Assembly: GCA_011364965.1 (NCBI GenBank)
Contig: RDOB01000004.1
Location: forward strand, 180,369 to 244,368
DNA length: 64,000 bases
From: Candidatus Heimdallarchaeota archaeon
GTDB taxonomy: Archaea; Asgardarchaeota; Heimdallarchaeia; Hodarchaeales; Hodarchaeaceae
Direction of reading: 5' to 3'
In this document: one piece after another, positions 1-8,810 of the stretch
Layout: every line of letters starts with the position of its first letter
Position numbering within the stretch: the stretch's first letter is position 1
The notes under the pieces: model-generated
The model's input: only the letters and a program-made list of their open reading frames with translations
Databases searched by the model: none
Told to the model about the DNA's origin: nothing
Program-made: the position numbers and the translations under genes

Positions 1-1
1 T

Positions 2-373
2 GATATTATCAACCTTAAAAGAGAATATCCAAGCGCGGAAATTTTGATACATCCTGAAGCTAAACCTGAAGTACAAAAATTAGCTGATCAAATTTGCTCA
101 ACAAGTGGTATGATGAGAGCTGTTAAGGCTTCCAAGTCCAATGAATTTATAATTGCTACAGAAATAGGCTTAGTTGACCGTTTGAAGAAGGAATACCCCA
201 ATAAAAAATTCATTTGTGCAAGAAATGATGCAATATGTATCCAACAGAAAAAAATCACTATTTACAATCTCTATTTATCCTTGCTTAATCTTCAGTATAA
301 AATCAGTATTCCAGAAAAAATCGCGCAACGTTCAAGGATAGCTATTGAAAAAATGCTTGATCTTTCAATCTAA
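2..373 (+). CDS. nadA: Quinolinate synthase, C-terminal part (truncated by window edge)
   Basis: This is the C-terminal end of quinolinate synthase, the [4Fe-4S] enzyme that condenses iminoaspartate with dihydroxyacetone phosphate in de novo NAD synthesis. The frame is open from base 2, so the track's TTG at 44 is internal. Visible family features are the YPSAEILIHPEA stretch, the CSTSGMM cysteine segment and a late cysteine in AICIQQKKITIYNL, two of the three cluster ligands expected. The gene stops ten bases before nadC, the next enzyme of the pathway, which supports both calls. The start and the first cysteine lie outside the window. Confidence 0.93.
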   Translation, partial: DIINLKREYPSAEILIHPEAKPEVQKLADQICSTSGMMRAVKASKSNEFIIATEIGLVDRLKKEYPNKKFICARNDAICIQQKKITIYNLYLSLLNLQYKISIPEKIAQRSRIAIEKMLDLSI

Positions 374-382
374 GGTAAAAAG

Positions 383-1267
383 TTGGTCTGTATGAAAAAT
401 ATTCCCAATATAATCCTTGAGAAGAAACTACTTGAATATCTCGAGGAGGATATGCCATTTGGTGATGTAACTGGGCAGTTCATCCCAAATACTCAAGTAA
501 TTGCTTTTTTGAAGGCGAAAGAATCAGGGATTGTCTGTGGGTTACCATATGTAAAAATATTAATGGAAACACTTGGAATCTCTGTTAAAACTCTAGTTGA
601 AGATGGATCGCGAATTGAGCCTGGTGATATATTATTAGAAATTCAGGGAAATAGTGTAGATATTATTGTAGTAGAGAGAACTGTTTTAAATTTCTTAATG
701 CGCCTCTCAGGTATTGCTTCACAAACTCGATCTCTTGTTGAAAGAGTAAAAGATGCAGGATTGAGAATTCGGATAGCTGGAACAAGAAAAACAACTCCAG
801 GTTTCAGATTCTTTGAAAAATATGCTATAGAAATGGGAGGAGGGGATCCTCATAGATGGGATCTATCAGATATGGTTCTAATAAAAGAAAATCACATAAA
901 AACGATAGGAGAAGACGGTTTGAATGATTTTCTGAAAAATTTACATAAGCGTGTCTCATTTTCCAAAAAAATAGAAATAGAGGTGGAAAATTTGTCTCAA
1001 CTCAAAAAAATTCTGCCTTATAATCCCGATATTATAATGCTGGATGATTTTTCAATTGAGGACATACACAAAGCAGTCGAGTTAATTGAGAAAGTAAATC
1101 TAAAACAAAAAATATTACTAGAGGTCAGTGGAGGAATTACACCTGAAAACATTCAAAACTATTTTATCGAAGGGATTAATATCCTTTCTCTAGGTTTTCT
1201 TACTCATTCCGTCAAATCTTTAGACTTTTCATTAAAAATAAATGAAATTTTAAATACTAAAGGGTGA
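383..1267 (+). CDS. nadC: Nicotinate-nucleotide pyrophosphorylase (carboxylating)
   Basis: NadC converts quinolinate and PRPP to nicotinate mononucleotide, CO2 and pyrophosphate. Recognisable segments are GTRKTTPGFR and ALEMGGG-like EMGGGDPHRWDLSD (about residues 132-160), KENHI, EIEVEN, IIMLDDF and EVSGGI near the C-terminus, all landmarks of the type II phosphoribosyltransferase barrel. At 294 residues the length is normal. The start is uncertain: an AAGGT ribosome-binding-like sequence sits 6 bases before TTG 383 and 15 before ATG 392, so spacing favours TTG. It follows nadA in what looks like one transcription unit. Confidence 0.93.
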   Translation: MVCMKNIPNIILEKKLLEYLEEDMPFGDVTGQFIPNTQVIAFLKAKESGIVCGLPYVKILMETLGISVKTLVEDGSRIEPGDILLEIQGNSVDIIVVERTVLNFLMRLSGIASQTRSLVERVKDAGLRIRIAGTRKTTPGFRFFEKYAIEMGGGDPHRWDLSDMVLIKENHIKTIGEDGLNDFLKNLHKRVSFSKKIEIEVENLSQLKKILPYNPDIIMLDDFSIEDIHKAVELIEKVNLKQKILLEVSGGITPENIQNYFIEGINILSLGFLTHSVKSLDFSLKINEILNTKG

Positions 1268-1274
1268 ATTAGAA

Positions 1275-1484
1275 ATGTTCAGCACAATTTTACGAGGATT
1301 ATCAGTAGCTTTTCTTTCTTCTATTGTAATATCATTAATGTTGGTCTTTTTTACACCAGTATTGCCATTTAACATACTGACTGGGGATTTAGCAATCCCG
1401 TTTTTCTTTATAATTGTGATTATTTCATTTATTGTTTATTTAATATTACCATTGGAAACAGATTTCTCTTCTCAAGATCTTTAA
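1275..1484 (+). CDS. Small two-helix membrane protein, unknown
   Basis: A 69-residue protein of unknown function. It has two hydrophobic segments (about residues 8-28 and 38-58) joined by a short loop and ends in a polar tail (ETDFSSQDL). It begins with ATG seven bases after nadC and stops just before the next gene, so it is probably cotranscribed. No family is recognised. The tight spacing and clean membrane topology argue that it is real. Confidence 0.6.
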   Translation: MFSTILRGLSVAFLSSIVISLMLVFFTPVLPFNILTGDLAIPFFFIIVIISFIVYLILPLETDFSSQDL

Positions 1485-1505
1485 AATTTGATTGAGGGTA
1501 AAGAA

Positions 1506-2237
1506 ATGAACACTAAAGATGGATATAGTTCAAAAAGAGCAGAAATTGACTCGAAATTGATTTCTCCTAATTCTTGTATATATGGAGAAGCTAAAGTTGG
1601 CTATAATGCAATTATCGACCCATTTGTAATAATAGGTTACCCTATTCGGGCTAAAATTAAGGAAATTTTACAGAACGAAAGCAAAGAGCTGGATTTGCAT
1701 GATTATTATGATCAAAAATCATCTGGGGCAATTATAGGAAAACATAATCATATTCGCTCATTTACAACAATTTATGAGATGTCCACTTTGGAGGATGAAG
1801 TAGAAACAGGAAATAATGTACTTATTAGAGAAAAATGTCATATAGGAGCTGGGAGTATTATTGGTAGTGGTTCAATCTTAGATAGCGGAGTAATAATTGG
1901 TAAAAAAGCTCGTATTCAATCAAATAATTTCATACCCCCTAAAATTTCAATTGGAGATGATGTTTTTTTGGGGCCCAATGTTGTGTTCGCAAACGATCGA
2001 TATCCAGTAAGTACGAAATTAATCGAAACCAAAGTAGAAAATAATGTTAGAATAGGAATTGGTTCGATTTTATTACCAGGAATAACTATAAAACAGGGAG
2101 CGGTTATAGCTGCAGGTTCTCTTGTCACAAAAGATGTTCAAGAATTTAGCGTTGTTAAGGGTTCTCCTGCTACGGTGATAATGACACGAGAAGAATATGA
2201 TGAAAAGAAAAAGAGCTATGAAGACTCGGAATATTAA
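1506..2237 (+). CDS. Hexapeptide-repeat (left-handed beta-helix) acyltransferase-like protein
   Basis: The protein carries many degenerate [IVL]-G-x-x hexapeptide repeats (for example IGAGSIIGSGSILDSGVIIG and VRIGIGSILLPGITIKQG), typical of left-handed beta-helix acetyltransferases acting on nucleotide sugars or similar substrates. An ending of the PATVIMTREEYD type is common in sugar O- or N-acetyltransferases. A GAGGGT motif precedes ATG 1506, so I prefer that over the track's TTG at 1488. The substrate is not evident. The nearby nucleotidyltransferase and Alg7-like gene suggest glycan or nucleotide-sugar metabolism, which is inference. Confidence 0.8.
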   Translation: MNTKDGYSSKRAEIDSKLISPNSCIYGEAKVGYNAIIDPFVIIGYPIRAKIKEILQNESKELDLHDYYDQKSSGAIIGKHNHIRSFTTIYEMSTLEDEVETGNNVLIREKCHIGAGSIIGSGSILDSGVIIGKKARIQSNNFIPPKISIGDDVFLGPNVVFANDRYPVSTKLIETKVENNVRIGIGSILLPGITIKQGAVIAAGSLVTKDVQEFSVVKGSPATVIMTREEYDEKKKSYEDSEY

Positions 2238-2239
2238 GA

Positions 2240-2539
2240 TTAACGTAATGAGCATTCACATGGACTTTTTTGGCATTTAGGACAAATAGATGGATATTTC
2301 TCCCAAGCAACTTTCTCTAAGTCTATTCCAAATAAATTACACACCGAGCATAACCAAGCAAATACATCAGCCACTTCTTCTTCTAATACATTCATATTGT
2401 TTTTCAAATAAGCTTCGAATAATTCTCCCATTTCAGTTTGAAGCCAAATTAAAGTTTTTTCTTGCCCTCTAATTCGGTCTCTTTCCCCATAAAGCTGATT
2501 CATTAGAATTTGAAACTCAGAAATTGAATGTTTTGACAT
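2240..2539 (-). CDS. MazG-type nucleotide pyrophosphohydrolase with C-terminal zinc-ribbon-like tail
   Basis: This 99-residue protein has the MazG helical core: EMGELFEAYLK followed by EEEVADVFAWL, the paired acidic helices that bind magnesium in all-alpha NTP pyrophosphatases. Such enzymes hydrolyse (d)NTPs to monophosphates, often as house-cleaning. The C-terminus ends in CPKCQKSPCEC, which looks like a small metal-binding knuckle and is not part of the minimal fold. It converges on the acyltransferase gene, leaving two bases between stops. The exact substrate cannot be told. Confidence 0.82.
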   Translation of the reverse strand: MSKHSISEFQILMNQLYGERDRIRGQEKTLIWLQTEMGELFEAYLKNNMNVLEEEVADVFAWLCSVCNLFGIDLEKVAWEKYPSICPKCQKSPCECSLR

Positions 2540-2550
2540 AACAGCACATC

Positions 2551-3567
2551 TTAGGTTAGTTGAATCTTAGAATGATCTCCAACGTCCAGATCAGACAATC
2601 CACCAGTCATTTCTACATTTTCCCCTATTAATGAGTCATGAAGGTTAACATTTTTGAGTCTACAATGAGCTCCAATTATTGAAGATGAAATAATAGATCG
2701 GGTGATCACAGTTTCTGTTCCAATACTCACATTCGGGCCAATTATAGAATTAAAGATCATACAATCAGATTGGATAGATACTGGAGGGATAATAACGCTA
2801 TCATCGTACTGAATTTTTATCGTTTCTTTATCGTTCTTACTTAGTACATAATCATGGGCAGCAAGTAATGCTTCTTTTTTACCACAATCATACCATTCTC
2901 CAGAAGGAATGATACCTAGCTTATCCCCTTTATCTAGCATGATCTGCAATGCATCAGTTAGTTGTAGCTCCCCACCGCTTCCAGATGTATTTCTTGATAC
3001 TAATTCATCTAGGGCAGCTCTTAATTTTGAAGGATCGCGTATAATATAAACCCCTGTAATTGCAAGATCAGACTTTGGAGCACTTGGTTTCTCTTCTACT
3101 TCTATGATTGTTTCACCATCTTCTGCAGTATTAACAACACCATAGGATTGAGGATTTTTAACTGATTTTACAGTTAATGCTCCCACCCAATCTTTGTGTT
3201 CCTCATAAGATTTGATCATATCTGAAAATGAATTTTCATAAAGGCTATCTCCCAGCGCAATTAAAATTGGCTCTCCATCTAAAAATTCCCTAGCAGTATA
3301 AATTGCGTGACCTAATCCTCGTCGTTCTTTTTGTTCCAAGAACTTGATATCACATTTACTTGAATAATGGGCTATAATATATTCTTTTAATTTCTCTTTT
3401 TCATAACCAACAATTATTACAACATCAGTAATAGTAGCTTCTAAAATGTTATCCAAAATGTGTGATAATATTGGTTTATTACCTAAGCGTAACAAAGCTT
3501 TTGGTTTAGTATGTGTATGAGGACGAAGTCGTGTTCCGATTCCAGCAGCGGGTATAATACATCGCAT
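2551..3567 (-). CDS. Sugar-1-phosphate nucleotidyltransferase with C-terminal beta-helix
   Basis: The N-terminus (AAGIGTRLRPHTHTKPKALL) is the signature of sugar-phosphate nucleotidylyltransferases, which activate a sugar 1-phosphate with UTP or dTTP. Residues about 1-235 form that domain, with IALGDSLYE and ITGVYIIRD supporting it. Residues about 250-335 hold hexapeptide-like repeats (MIFNSIIGPNVSIGTETVI) as in archaeal RmlA- or GlmU-like bifunctional proteins. It could make UDP-GlcNAc, UDP-glucose or dTDP-glucose, and sequence alone does not settle which. Given the Alg7-like gene diverging upstream and GlmS in the window, UDP-GlcNAc is an attractive guess. Confidence 0.88.
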   Translation of the reverse strand: MRCIIPAAGIGTRLRPHTHTKPKALLRLGNKPILSHILDNILEATITDVVIIVGYEKEKLKEYIIAHYSSKCDIKFLEQKERRGLGHAIYTAREFLDGEPILIALGDSLYENSFSDMIKSYEEHKDWVGALTVKSVKNPQSYGVVNTAEDGETIIEVEEKPSAPKSDLAITGVYIIRDPSKLRAALDELVSRNTSGSGGELQLTDALQIMLDKGDKLGIIPSGEWYDCGKKEALLAAHDYVLSKNDKETIKIQYDDSVIIPPVSIQSDCMIFNSIIGPNVSIGTETVITRSIISSSIIGAHCRLKNVNLHDSLIGENVEMTGGLSDLDVGDHSKIQLT

Positions 3568-3817
3568 TTAATTGTCTCCAATTTTTATCATATTCTGAAT
3601 AAATGCACTTAGCCTTTCTTCTCAATATATTGATACTTGACAATCTAAAGTAGCATATTCAGCTGTTTTCAGTACACTTATTCCTTGTATGTAATTTAGT
3701 AGTAGCTCTGCTTTTTTGTTTAGAGCTTACGTTTTAAAACAGCAGATACCTAGACTTATATTTTCTTTGAGGTTTACCTTCATTATAAATTATTACAAGC
3801 TAAGAGGATATTTGTTA

Positions 3818-4813
3818 ATGTTTCATCCAAATATTATCATTATTGCGTTATTAGCTATACTTATATCAGCAATAATTGCAGGGTTCTTGGTTCCATGGAT
3901 TATAAGCGTATCTTTACGAAGAGGAGTCACAACAACAGATGCACATAAAGTTAATACACCAATAATTACGGAACCAGGTGGTTTGGCTCCACTTTTCGCA
4001 TTTATTTTTACCATTCTAATCATTGTTTTTGGATGGGAATTTATTACTGAAGATTCACAGATCTTTGAACCCCTTTTAGCAGGTGTATTGAGCGTTGTGA
4101 TAGCAGGATTAATCGGTTTTCTAGATGATGTGTTTAAGATTCGATGGCGGGACAAAATCCTTCTCGGATTCCTCCCCGCGATTCCCTTAATGGCATTGAA
4201 AGTTGGAACTTCAACTATTAGCTTGCCTTTAATTGGAATTTTGGATCTTGGCCCTCTATATAGCTGGGTTTTGATACCATTAGTTGTAAACTTTGCATTT
4301 AACTCATTTAATATGCTTGCTGGTTTTAATGGACTAGAAGCTGGAAATGGAGTCATTTCCCTAGGAGTAATTCTCTTTGTAGCTTTATTAGTTGATAATC
4401 CCATTGTAACACTCTTTGCTGCTTCGCTACTAGGAGGTTTCCTAGTATTGTTAAGATTTAATTGGTACCCTGCGAAAACTTTAATTGGTGATACTGGAAC
4501 TTTAACTTTAGGAACTGGGATTATAGTAGCATTGATAATCGGAAATATGGATAGACTAGCAATTGGATTATATGGTATACATTTTCTGAATTTTCTACTG
4601 TTTTTACTCTATATTTATACAAAACAAAGTGCAAAATTAGCCAAAATTGATAAAGATGGAAATATTGAAGCTCCATGCCCATTTGCAGTTTATTGGTTCT
4701 TTCCTTATTACTTCAAGAATATCAATGAGCAGAAGAACGTGATTTTGATATTAGTAGTTCATACAATCATTGTAATTGGAGTTTTATTAATCTCATTGTC
4801 AGTTTTCACTTGA
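3818..4813 (+). CDS. UDP-GlcNAc:dolichyl-phosphate GlcNAc-1-phosphate transferase-like (Alg7 family)
   Basis: A polytopic membrane enzyme of the PNPT family, which moves GlcNAc-1-phosphate from UDP-GlcNAc to a polyprenyl phosphate and starts N-glycan assembly. Visible landmarks are GFLDDVFKIRWRDK (the metal-binding DD motif), NSFNMLAGFNGLEAG and LIGDTGTLTLG. About ten hydrophobic segments fill the 331 residues. The track's upstream start would add a poor 34-residue extension. I choose ATG 3818, with AGAGGA about 12 bases upstream (TTG 3812 is also possible). The eukaryote-like, Alg7-type sequence fits an archaeal glycosylation pathway. Confidence 0.88.
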   Translation: MFHPNIIIIALLAILISAIIAGFLVPWIISVSLRRGVTTTDAHKVNTPIITEPGGLAPLFAFIFTILIIVFGWEFITEDSQIFEPLLAGVLSVVIAGLIGFLDDVFKIRWRDKILLGFLPAIPLMALKVGTSTISLPLIGILDLGPLYSWVLIPLVVNFAFNSFNMLAGFNGLEAGNGVISLGVILFVALLVDNPIVTLFAASLLGGFLVLLRFNWYPAKTLIGDTGTLTLGTGIIVALIIGNMDRLAIGLYGIHFLNFLLFLLYIYTKQSAKLAKIDKDGNIEAPCPFAVYWFFPYYFKNINEQKNVILILVVHTIIVIGVLLISLSVFT

Positions 4814-4835
4814 GAAGTATGCTAGGAGACCTAAT

Positions 4836-6449
4836 GTGAATTGTCCGATGAATTTAAATGAATATAACGCGCTTAATAACCTAATTCAGAGCCTGATACA
4901 CGATCCTCGACCAACACGTTCTAAACTAGAATCATTAAAACGCAAAATCGCAAAAGAGTATCAATTGAATCGATTTGTTAAAAATTCAGAAATCCTTGAG
5001 TTTATTTTCGCCTCAGAAACTTTATCTGAATACGAGAAAGAATTCCTGACACAATTTCTACAAACACGAAGGGTTAGGACGATTAGTGGTATTGCTGTCG
5101 TTGCAGTGATGACCAAGCCTTCTCCGTGTCCTGGAAACTGTATTTACTGTCCTGATGTGAGAGGAGCTCCAAAATCATATACAGGAAGAGAACCCGCAGC
5201 CATGAGAGGGACTCAAAACAAGTTTTTACCAAAAAACCAAGTTGAAGCCCGGTTAAGCCAACTTGAAAGCATTGGTCATTCCTTAGATAAAGTTCATTTA
5301 GTTATTATGGGAGGAACTTTCCTTTCCACATCAGAAAAATATCAGGAGGATTTCGTAAAAGGATGTCTTGATGGAATTTCTGGTGTACCTTCTAATGATC
5401 TCCAAACTGCTCAATTAAATGTTGAAAGAAGTCCACGCAGGAATGTAGGTATTACATTTGAAACCCGACCTGACTATTGCAAACCCGCTCATGTCAGTAG
5501 AATGCTATCTTTGGGGGGAACATGGGTTGAAATTGGAGTTCAAACCTTATCTGAAAAAATTTTAGGATTTATTCAAAGACATCATACACTGGAAGATGTT
5601 GTAGAAGCAATAAGAGTTGCAAGAGATGGAGGACTAAAAGTAACGGTACATATGATGCCAAACCTATTCCAATCTCCAGATGAAGACTTAAGAATGTTTA
5701 AGCAGCTATTTTCAGACCCCAAATTTCTTCCTGATGCCCTTAAAATATATCCAACCCTAGTACTACCAAATACAAAATTATTTGAGTTATGGAAGCAGCA
5801 AGAGTACATCCCCTATGGATCGGAGGATGTAGTTAAAGTTATTGCAGATATTAAGAAAAATACACCGCCATTTGTACGTATTCAAAGAGTTCAACGCGAT
5901 ATTCCAGCTTATTTAATAATAGATGGTGTTAAATCGGGAAATCTGCGGGAGTTAGCACGGGAACAACTAAATCAGAAAGGTGAAAAATGTTCTTGTATTC
6001 GATGTCGGGAAGTGGGACATCAATCAAATTTAGGAAACCATAGCTGGAAAGAAAAAGAAAAAAAAATCCACCATATGGTATTCGAAGCCTCTCAAGGATT
6101 AGAGCACTTTATTTCTTATGAAACCGAAGATTCAGAGACGTTATTTGGTTTTCTCCGCCTACGCGAACCATCTATCTATTCATTTCGTCCAGAACTTATT
6201 AATCCGAATGCAACTGTTATCAGAGAGTTACATGTTTATGGGAAACTTGTAGAAATCGGTAAATCCCCAAAAGGCCAAGAATGGCAACATCGGGGTTTAG
6301 GTCAACAATTAATAACTTATGCAGAGGAAATTTCAATAAAAAGGGGATTCAATAAAATTGCAGTGACTTCTGGCCTTGGAGTACGAGATTACTATAGGAA
6401 AATTGGTTTTGTAAAAGAGGGAGTCTATATGACCAAAAAATTGCTCTAA
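4836..6449 (+). CDS. elp3: Elp3-like tRNA uridine-34 carboxymethyl-forming enzyme (radical SAM + GNAT)
   Basis: Elp3 adds a carboxymethyl-type group to U34 of tRNA using a radical-SAM domain and an acetyl-CoA-binding GNAT domain. The radical-SAM cysteines are in PSPCPGNCIYCPD (about residues 88-100), followed by YTGREPAAMRG and VIMGGTF. The late GNAT region contains HRGLGQQLITYAEE and VRDYYRKIGF. A second cysteine cluster (CSCIRCREVG) lies between the domains, as in other Elp3 proteins. The GTG start is well supported by AGGAG seven bases upstream. An overlapping ATG at 4834 runs straight into TGA. The 537 residues match the family. Confidence 0.95.
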   Translation: MNCPMNLNEYNALNNLIQSLIHDPRPTRSKLESLKRKIAKEYQLNRFVKNSEILEFIFASETLSEYEKEFLTQFLQTRRVRTISGIAVVAVMTKPSPCPGNCIYCPDVRGAPKSYTGREPAAMRGTQNKFLPKNQVEARLSQLESIGHSLDKVHLVIMGGTFLSTSEKYQEDFVKGCLDGISGVPSNDLQTAQLNVERSPRRNVGITFETRPDYCKPAHVSRMLSLGGTWVEIGVQTLSEKILGFIQRHHTLEDVVEAIRVARDGGLKVTVHMMPNLFQSPDEDLRMFKQLFSDPKFLPDALKIYPTLVLPNTKLFELWKQQEYIPYGSEDVVKVIADIKKNTPPFVRIQRVQRDIPAYLIIDGVKSGNLRELAREQLNQKGEKCSCIRCREVGHQSNLGNHSWKEKEKKIHHMVFEASQGLEHFISYETEDSETLFGFLRLREPSIYSFRPELINPNATVIRELHVYGKLVEIGKSPKGQEWQHRGLGQQLITYAEEISIKRGFNKIAVTSGLGVRDYYRKIGFVKEGVYMTKKLL

Positions 6450-6473
6450 AGAAAAAGAAACTAAAGAGTGAGA

Positions 6474-7361
6474 TCATTCTAATTTAGCTAACATATCCCA
6501 CTCGAATTGAAGATCTTTTTTAAGATCCTCAATGTTTTTAGGTGTCATTTGACTGAATCTCCCTTGCTTGTCAAGATATTCTTCAATTGGTACACGATTC
6601 GTAGGATCGCAGTACTTGGAACCTTGCTTACTGAACACTAGTTTACCATTCACGATTTCATATAAGGGAAAATATCCCGTTTTTACAGCTAATTGCCCTA
6701 ATTCTTGAGTTATGGCAGGATCTGAATTCCATCCTGTTGGACAAGGAGCATCTATCAGTATAAATTTGTATCCTTCTATTTTGGCGGCTTTCTTGGACTT
6801 TGCGTAGATATCACGTGGATATCCAACCGACGCGGTTGCAATATAGGGAATATCATGTGCAGCCATGATTCTTGCCACACTCTTGCGTTTTTCGGATTTA
6901 CCTGCTGGCGTAGTCGTTGTCACTGCGCCTCGCGGAGTAGCACCACTGCGTTGGGCGCCTGTATTACTATAAAAGCCATTATCATAACAGAAATGAATGA
7001 TGTTTTCATTTCGCTCTGCAGCACCAGACCAAGTTGAAAGACCAATATCATATGTCCCACCGTCACCAGACCAGATAACAACGGTATAATCTTCTCCTCT
7101 CATTTTTTTAGCTCGAGTTATCCCTGATGCTGCACTCGCGTGAGCAGCAAATGCTATATTTAAAGTAGGGACATTATAGGTCACATTTGGATGGAGACTT
7201 TGGATAACGGATGCACAACAAGCGGGAATAACCACTATAGGTTTATCGAGTGCCGAGATTGCGCTTCTATATGCAACTGAAAGTCCACAACCTGCGCAAG
7301 CAAAATTACCTCGTAGAAGAACATCAGGACGATCCATCATATCAGTTATTTTAATACTCAT
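6474..7361 (-). CDS. porB: Pyruvate:ferredoxin oxidoreductase, beta subunit
   Basis: This is the thiamine-diphosphate-binding beta subunit of pyruvate:ferredoxin oxidoreductase, which oxidises pyruvate to acetyl-CoA and reduces ferredoxin. The N-terminal FACAGCGLS carries two of the cysteines that bind the proximal [4Fe-4S] cluster. WSGDGGTYDIGL plus the later YDNGFYSNTGAQRSG is the ThDP/Mg signature, and IDAPCPTGW is typical of PorB. It is the last gene of a gamma-delta-alpha-beta operon. AAGGAGAT about six bases before ATG gives a strong start. Confidence 0.95.
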   Translation of the reverse strand: MSIKITDMMDRPDVLLRGNFACAGCGLSVAYRSAISALDKPIVVIPACCASVIQSLHPNVTYNVPTLNIAFAAHASAASGITRAKKMRGEDYTVVIWSGDGGTYDIGLSTWSGAAERNENIIHFCYDNGFYSNTGAQRSGATPRGAVTTTTPAGKSEKRKSVARIMAAHDIPYIATASVGYPRDIYAKSKKAAKIEGYKFILIDAPCPTGWNSDPAITQELGQLAVKTGYFPLYEIVNGKLVFSKQGSKYCDPTNRVPIEEYLDKQGRFSQMTPKNIEDLKKDLQFEWDMLAKLE

Positions 7362-7373
7362 TTTCTCATCTCC

Positions 7374-8513
7374 TTACATTATCTTCTCCACTTCATCCGC
7401 AATGTCAACATATGTAACATCCATGCCGCCCAATCCCATGATTTTTTGATGCAAGTCGATTTCCATTTTATTAGCAAATAGTTCTGACTGTACTTCGATT
7501 GCAATTTGACCAGCATTTCCAAAGGAAACTGCGCGATCTATAATTAAAACCTTGGGTATTTTTTTCAGACAAGCAATCAACTCTTTCTTAGGAAACGGAC
7601 GAAATATACGTGGTCTGATAGTAATTGCACGAATCCCTCGTTCAGCCAACACAGCAAGGGAGTTTTCTGCCTCTTCTCCTAAAGTGCCCAGTGCGATAAT
7701 TCCTACATCAGAGTCATCGAGATTTCCTGTTACCTCAATCATGTCCCCGCTTAATCTTCCGAATTTATTGGCAAACTCACGAAGAATTTGAGGGATAATC
7801 ACCCGAGCATTGTTGAATCCATCAATTAATGACATTCGCTGTTCCCAGATCCCTTTGGAATCCGTTAAAGATCCATGAGCAAAGGGATTATCGCTATCTA
7901 ACATTGCTAAAGGTTTAAAAGGAGGAAGAAAATCATCCACCTGCTCTTGGGTTGGAATATTAACTTGAGCTGATGTATGACTCAGGATGAAACCATCGAG
8001 ACACACCATCACTGGCATCCAGATTTTATGATGCTCAGCAATTTTAAACGCACAAAGTGTCAAGTCCAGTACTTCTTGATTATTCTTCGCATATAACTGA
8101 ATCCAGCCAGCATCTCTAAATGACATACTATCTTGATGGTCTGGCCAAATGTTCCAAGGATTCAGAGATCGATTCACCACAGGCATGACAATAGGGATTC
8201 GAGTTAAACCTGCCCACCAAACTAACTCCCCCATATACAATAATCCATGTGAGCTTGTTGCTGTGAAGGTCCTCACACCGGCGAGAGAAGCCCCAATAGC
8301 AGCGCCCATTGCGCTGTGTTCGCTTTCAACATTAATATATTCACAATCAAGTTCTCCTGAAGCAACCATTCCAGAAAGAGTTTCTACTATTTTTGTTTGA
8401 GGAGTAATAGGATATGCAGCGATAACTTGGGGTTTAGCTAACCTAACTGCATTAGCTACAGCTTCATTCCCTGTTAATAATGTTACATTGGTATCTTCTA
8501 AGGTTTGTACCAT
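7374..8513 (-). CDS. porA: Pyruvate:ferredoxin oxidoreductase, alpha subunit
   Basis: The alpha subunit supplies the pyrimidine-binding part of the ThDP site. LLTGNEAVANAVRLAKPQV and AAYPITPQTKIVETL at the N-terminus are characteristic, and the YPITPQT motif separates the pyruvate-type enzyme from most other 2-oxoacid oxidoreductases. NVESEHSAMGAAIGASLAG is also conserved. The track begins at a GTG directly after the porD stop. I prefer ATG 8513 because TAGGTG lies six bases before it. The gene is embedded in the por operon. Confidence 0.94.
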   Translation of the reverse strand: MVQTLEDTNVTLLTGNEAVANAVRLAKPQVIAAYPITPQTKIVETLSGMVASGELDCEYINVESEHSAMGAAIGASLAGVRTFTATSSHGLLYMGELVWWAGLTRIPIVMPVVNRSLNPWNIWPDHQDSMSFRDAGWIQLYAKNNQEVLDLTLCAFKIAEHHKIWMPVMVCLDGFILSHTSAQVNIPTQEQVDDFLPPFKPLAMLDSDNPFAHGSLTDSKGIWEQRMSLIDGFNNARVIIPQILREFANKFGRLSGDMIEVTGNLDDSDVGIIALGTLGEEAENSLAVLAERGIRAITIRPRIFRPFPKKELIACLKKIPKVLIIDRAVSFGNAGQIAIEVQSELFANKMEIDLHQKIMGLGGMDVTYVDIADEVEKIM

Positions 8514-8522
8514 TTTTTTCAC

Positions 8523-8798
8523 CTACTCAGGTTTCATCTCCAAAGCACCTTTAGGACAGACATGTACACACATACCACACCCTTTACAATAAACATAGTC
8601 CACATAAGGGAATTCTCCCTTTGAATCGACACGAATTGTACCTTCTGGGCATGCTACCCAACATTGATAACACTTTATACAATTTTCTTCAATAAAAACA
8701 GGTTTACTTGTTCTCCACGTCCCAGTATTTCCCGCTGATCCTATAGTTGGCCTTCCCAAAGGAAGAACGGGATCTTTCAATTCATGTTCTTCAGTCAA
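8523..8798 (-). CDS. porD: Pyruvate:ferredoxin oxidoreductase, delta (ferredoxin-like) subunit
   Basis: A 91-residue ferredoxin-like subunit with two CxxCxxCxxxC-type cluster motifs, CIKCYQCWVACPE and CKGCGMCVHVCPK, which carry electrons from the catalytic site to ferredoxin. A TTG start is supported by AAGGTG about seven bases upstream. It sits between porG and porA, the usual archaeal order. Confidence 0.94.
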   Translation of the reverse strand: MTEEHELKDPVLPLGRPTIGSAGNTGTWRTSKPVFIEENCIKCYQCWVACPEGTIRVDSKGEFPYVDYVYCKGCGMCVHVCPKGALEMKPE

Positions 8799-8810
8799 TT
8801 GAATTTCACC

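Noticed and set aside
3823-4404. 193-residue minus-strand ORF over the Alg7-like gene
   Set aside because: Antisense to a clear membrane enzyme; composition is a mirror of the hydrophobic frame.
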